Positions 60,975-64,000 of a stretch of 64,000 nucleotides of DNA are shown one piece after another. Source of the stretch: Mesorhabditis belari (Eukaryota; Nematoda; Chromadorea; Rhabditida; Rhabditidae). A program made the translations under genes and the position numbers. Numbering within the stretch: the first letter of the stretch is position 1; each line of letters opens with the position of its first letter. The notes beneath the pieces were generated by a model. The model made no database searches. It was not told where the DNA came from and worked only from the letters and a program-made list of their open reading frames with translations. The stretch lies in NCBI GenBank assembly GCA_958450365.1, contig CAUEEP010000727.1, positions 248,001 to 312,000 of the forward strand, given 5' to 3'.

Positions 60975-61943
60975 ATGGATGACTTTGGCCTACCGTGGGT
61001 TGAGAAATACCGGCCTCAAACATTAGCTGATGTGGTTGGAAATGAGTCGACAGTTCAGCGTCTCAAAGTCTTTGCTGTTGAGGGAAACGTACCCCATATA
61101 GTCATCTCTGGACCACCAGGCTGCGGGAAAACGACATCGATTTGGGCAATGGCTCGGGAAATGCTTGGCCCAAAGCTCAAAGAGGCTTGCTTGGAGCTCA
61201 ACGCATCAGATGATCGAGGAATTGAGGTTGTGCGCAACAAAATCAAAGGATTCGCTCAGACCAAAGTTACACTTCCTCATGGAAAGCACAAAATCATCAT
61301 TCTTGACGAAGCCGACTCAATGACAGAGGGGGCTCAGCAAGCGCTTCGTCGAATCATGGAAATCTACAGCAAGACTACCCGGTTTGCTCTTGCTTGCAAC
61401 CAATCCGAGAAGATTATTGAACCCATTCAATCACGGTGCGCAATCATTCGTTATTCGAAGTTGACTGATGCTCAAATGCTGATGAGGCTTCAAGACGTTT
61501 GCCAGGCGGAACATGTTTCCTACAATGATGAAGGATTGGCTGCAATTCTCTTCACGGCGCAAGGCGATATGAGACAAGCTCTGAATAACTTACAGTGCAC
61601 GGTCTCTGGTTATGGAAATGTAAATGCGGAAAACGTTTTCAAGGTCTGCGATGAACCTCATCCTCAACTGATGCTTGAAATGTTAAACTATTGTGTTGAA
61701 GGACGACTTCTTCTAGCTGCCTCTATAATTCACGATCTTTACAAACTTGGATATTCACCCGATGACATTATTTCGAATCTTTTTCGTGTATGCAAAGCCG
61801 CCGAGATTCCACAATATCTAAAAATGGAGTTTGTAAAGGAGATTGCCGAGGCTCACTTGCGAGTTGTCGACGGGCTGGCTACGATCACCCAACTCTCTGG
61901 CCTCGTAGCGAAATTGTGTAATGTTCGACAGCGACTCCAATAA
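60975..61943 (+). CDS. rfc-2: Replication factor C subunit 2 (clamp loader), intronless
   Basis: A single open exon of 322 residues from [17 protein letters not shown]. An in-frame ATG at 60906 would add 23 residues, but an acceptor lies between the two ATGs, so 60975 is preferred. AAA+ motifs: RFC box [17 protein letters not shown], Walker [14 protein letters not shown], Walker [12 protein letters not shown], sensor 1 [11 protein letters not shown], arginine finger SRCAIIRY, then [11 protein letters not shown] (sensor 2) and the C-terminal collar helices. RFC2 is one of the four small subunits that load PCNA onto DNA. Family length is about 330-350. Unusually for this window it has no intron at all. 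It sits between ran and the XPC-like gene with 274 and 130 bp gaps, on the same strand. Confidence 0.96.
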   Translation: MDDFGLPWVEKYRPQTLADVVGNESTVQRLKVFAVEGNVPHIVISGPPGCGKTTSIWAMAREMLGPKLKEACLELNASDDRGIEVVRNKIKGFAQTKVTLPHGKHKIIILDEADSMTEGAQQALRRIMEIYSKTTRFALACNQSEKIIEPIQSRCAIIRYSKLTDAQMLMRLQDVCQAEHVSYNDEGLAAILFTAQGDMRQALNNLQCTVSGYGNVNAENVFKVCDEPHPQLMLEMLNYCVEGRLLLAASIIHDLYKLGYSPDDIISNLFRVCKAAEIPQYLKMEFVKEIAEAHLRVVDGLATITQLSGLVAKLCNVRQRLQ

Positions 61944-62073
61944 ATTGTGCTGCTATGTGTGTCATTATAATTTTGTATTTTGTTACGATCTCTACTTTTG
62001 TACTTTAGATGTAATTCATTCCGGGACTTGTGTTTCACTTTTGTTATCAAGTTGCGTAAATAAATGATTTAGT

Positions 62074-64000
62074 ATGGAAACAAGACGTCGCTCAGCACGG
62101 TTGCAAGGAGCTCAACAAAAACTTTCGAAGGATGACGACTCTCCTAAAGGTTTCATATCATCTCACAACTAACATGTCTAAGTTAATTTAGAGAACCCGA
62201 AGAAAGTGACGTCTGCAGTTGCAAAAAAAAGGAAATCTACACAAGTGACTGGGAAATCGATTTCCGAACCTCTCCAGGTTGGTGATAGTTATATTCTATT
62301 TACCTATTTAAGTTTTTCAGACCATCAATAAGGTCGAAAATGAAGGTGCTTCGCCCCCCAAACGTCCAAGAAAAGTCCAAGAACCGTCGTCAAGTCAAGT
62401 TGGTGTATTTTTAAAAACATCAACCGGTCATCATAGGCGGCACTAAAAGAACTGATAGAAATGAAACATTTCGCAAACACTTCTGACTCGGAGGTAAACT
62501 TATCATTTTGGTTTTGTATTAGTTGATTTTTCAGGAAGAAATCCCCGAAGGGAAAAAGAATGTTAAACGTAATAAGGCGACAGGTGACGCGAAAAACACG
62601 TACTTGTTTGTCTTTTGAAAGCATTTGAAAGTTATTTATAGCAATTCTCACGAGTCGAAATCTACAAAAAAGAGACTTGAGACAAGATCTGAGGTAAGGA
62701 TGGGATGGCACATTTATATATTCGTAAATTAGGTACTTCAATCTCCACAAGCAAAACCTTCTACGGCAAGGCCGCGGAGGAGAACTGCACAAGTAACCAA
62801 GAAATACATTGCGAAGTATATACCCATTGGAAACTTTCTTAATAAAAGTTTTTAGTGATGGTTCGGAAGAAAGTGATTTATCAAGCGTTGAAAGCGTAAG
62901 CTGTAGCTCGTTTGAGGAAACATCAATTAAGCTCAAAAACAAAGTAAGAATGTTACGGATACATAAAAAAAGTTCTTTTAGGGAATGAAGCAAGTTTCAA
63001 CTAAACCGTCCAGTAGCTCTTCTGATAGCCTTCCTGACAGTAACATCAGTGATGAAGAAGTTGAGGCAAAGAGGAAGGGCAAAAACAAGAAAACGACGGT
63101 GTGGGTTTTTGAATCTTAAAATTAGATCCAATATTCAATTTTAGCAGAAGGCGTGCGGCACTTATTGATTACCGTGCAGAGGATGACGGTGATACAAAAG
63201 ATGATGATGGAGAAACAAAGAAGCAGCGTCCTGAAAGGTTTTATAGACGAAAATAGCAAAACAAATACCAATTATAATTAGGTGCTTCATGTCTAAGAGA
63301 TGGAAAGCCTGGCACACAGATCCAGAGCACAAACCTTCGGGAGACATTGCTGAAGAACCGGTATGGCTGCAGAAGTTTATCGAGAAGCTATGACTTTTTC
63401 TTTTCAGGCTGTTCGTAATGCGGGGGAAAACACCATTGTTGCTGGAGATAGAAACGATTCAAAGGAACAACCAAAATGGGTTACCGATTGTTTAAGGTAA
63501 ATTTTGTATTTTTCATCAAAACCATATAAGTTTAGCATTGCTGCTTCCTTGGCTAGACATCGCACTGAAGAGGTTACTTTGGATGAAACAGCTCATATAA
63601 TGTATATTTTGAAGATGAGAGAAAAAGTAAATTATTTAAACCAGGTCTCAATCATTATTAATTTAGGAACAAACTTTGGGCGAGATTGCTTCGGACATTC
63701 AAAGCAACAAAGGAGATTTTCTAAAGGTTTTACATAAATTAAATTAAGTTTTACATATTCCATTTAGAAAGGAACTATAGCGGATTATCACTCTTCAAGT
63801 GAAGACGAGTGGGAAGAAATGGAAGCTGTCGAAGAAAAGCCGGAGACATCCACAAACAAAAAGGTAATATTATTTTTTACATTTGAATATTGTTTTAGCT
63901 TGAAATCACCCTCGACAAGAAAAAGGTTGAAATCGATTGGTCAGTCAAATGGCTCCGTCAGGAGATTAACAAATGTGTCAGGGCCAAATATGAGAATGCC
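62074..64000 (+). CDS. xpc-1: XPC/Rad4-like nucleotide excision repair protein (5' part)
   Basis: About 15 exons, running off the right edge. The first ones: 62074-62149, 62192-62277, 62321-62398, 62437-62493, 62535-62599, 62642-62693 and 62733-62815; later ones near 62855-62943, 62983-63101, 63149-63238, 63283-63360, 63408-63498, 63535-63627, 63667-63726, 63768-63862 and 63900-64000. The start is METRRRSARLQGAQQK, then a long basic, Ser/Glu-rich, disordered region. The acidic SSSEDEWEEMEAVEEKP followed by LEITLDKKKVEIDWSVKWLR matches the XPC motif 'DDEWEEVE..VEIEIE' that leads into the transglutaminase-like Rad4 domain. XPC recognises helix-distorting DNA lesions and starts global excision repair. 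The DNA-binding beta-hairpin domains lie outside the window, so the call rests on this motif and on layout. The ATG is 2 nt behind ATTTAG, 130 bp after rfc-2, consistent with an operon. Confidence 0.75.

Noticed and set aside
62325..62993. 222-residue minus-strand frame
   Set aside because: Antisense shadow of the XPC-like exons and introns; the plus-strand exon series with proper splice sites explains the region.

Overview
The window is nuclear DNA from a nematode, most probably a rhabditid. The evidence is: many short introns with strong TTTCAG acceptors; acceptor sites placed 0-5 nt upstream of most start codons, the signature of spliced-leader trans-splicing; a closely spaced ran / rfc / xpc gene array that looks like an operon; a tandem pair of receptor guanylyl cyclases; and a block of TTAGGC, the nematode telomere unit. 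The species cannot be named. All gene models were spliced by eye, so exon edges are inferences from reading frame plus splice consensus.

Layout. 80-2562 (-): atlastin, C-terminus off the window. 3289-4805 (-): ribonuclease kappa-like V-ATPase-associated membrane protein. 6298-10219 (+): SLC36-type amino acid transporter in 13 exons. 11143-24465 (-) and 26935-40798 (-): two complete receptor-type guanylyl cyclases in tandem, each with signal peptide, extracellular domain, one membrane segment, kinase-like domain, linker and cyclase domain. 41763-42195 (+): small secreted protein. 42326-43990 (-): type II membrane protein with LDL-receptor class A repeats. 45049-46086 (+): cysteine-rich secreted protein, possibly CPG4-like. 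47588-52476 (-): arrestin-domain protein. 52.5-59.7 kb: gene-poor, repeat-bearing. 59700-60700 (+): Ran GTPase. 60975-61943 (+): intronless replication factor C subunit 2. 62074 to the end (+): XPC/Rad4-like DNA repair protein, cut by the window end.

The cyclase cluster (about 30 kb) is the accessory-looking part. Nearly every long intron there holds its own private minisatellite, a MITE, a mariner deletion derivative, an RTE retrotransposon tail or a tRNA-like sequence. Three signals stand out. An intron of the second cyclase holds three inverted copies of part of one of its own exons. The same gene has a 41-bp tandem array that duplicates a splice acceptor plus the start of a conserved exon. 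An interstitial telomere-type block lies in an intron of the first cyclase. A hAT-type MITE (8-bp target duplications) and a 231-bp TA-flanked MITE each occur twice, once inside the cluster and once outside it.

The genes cover separate jobs: ER membrane fusion, vesicle acidification, amino acid transport, cGMP signalling, secreted or surface proteins, and nuclear transport with DNA replication and repair. The last three genes plausibly share one polycistronic transcript.
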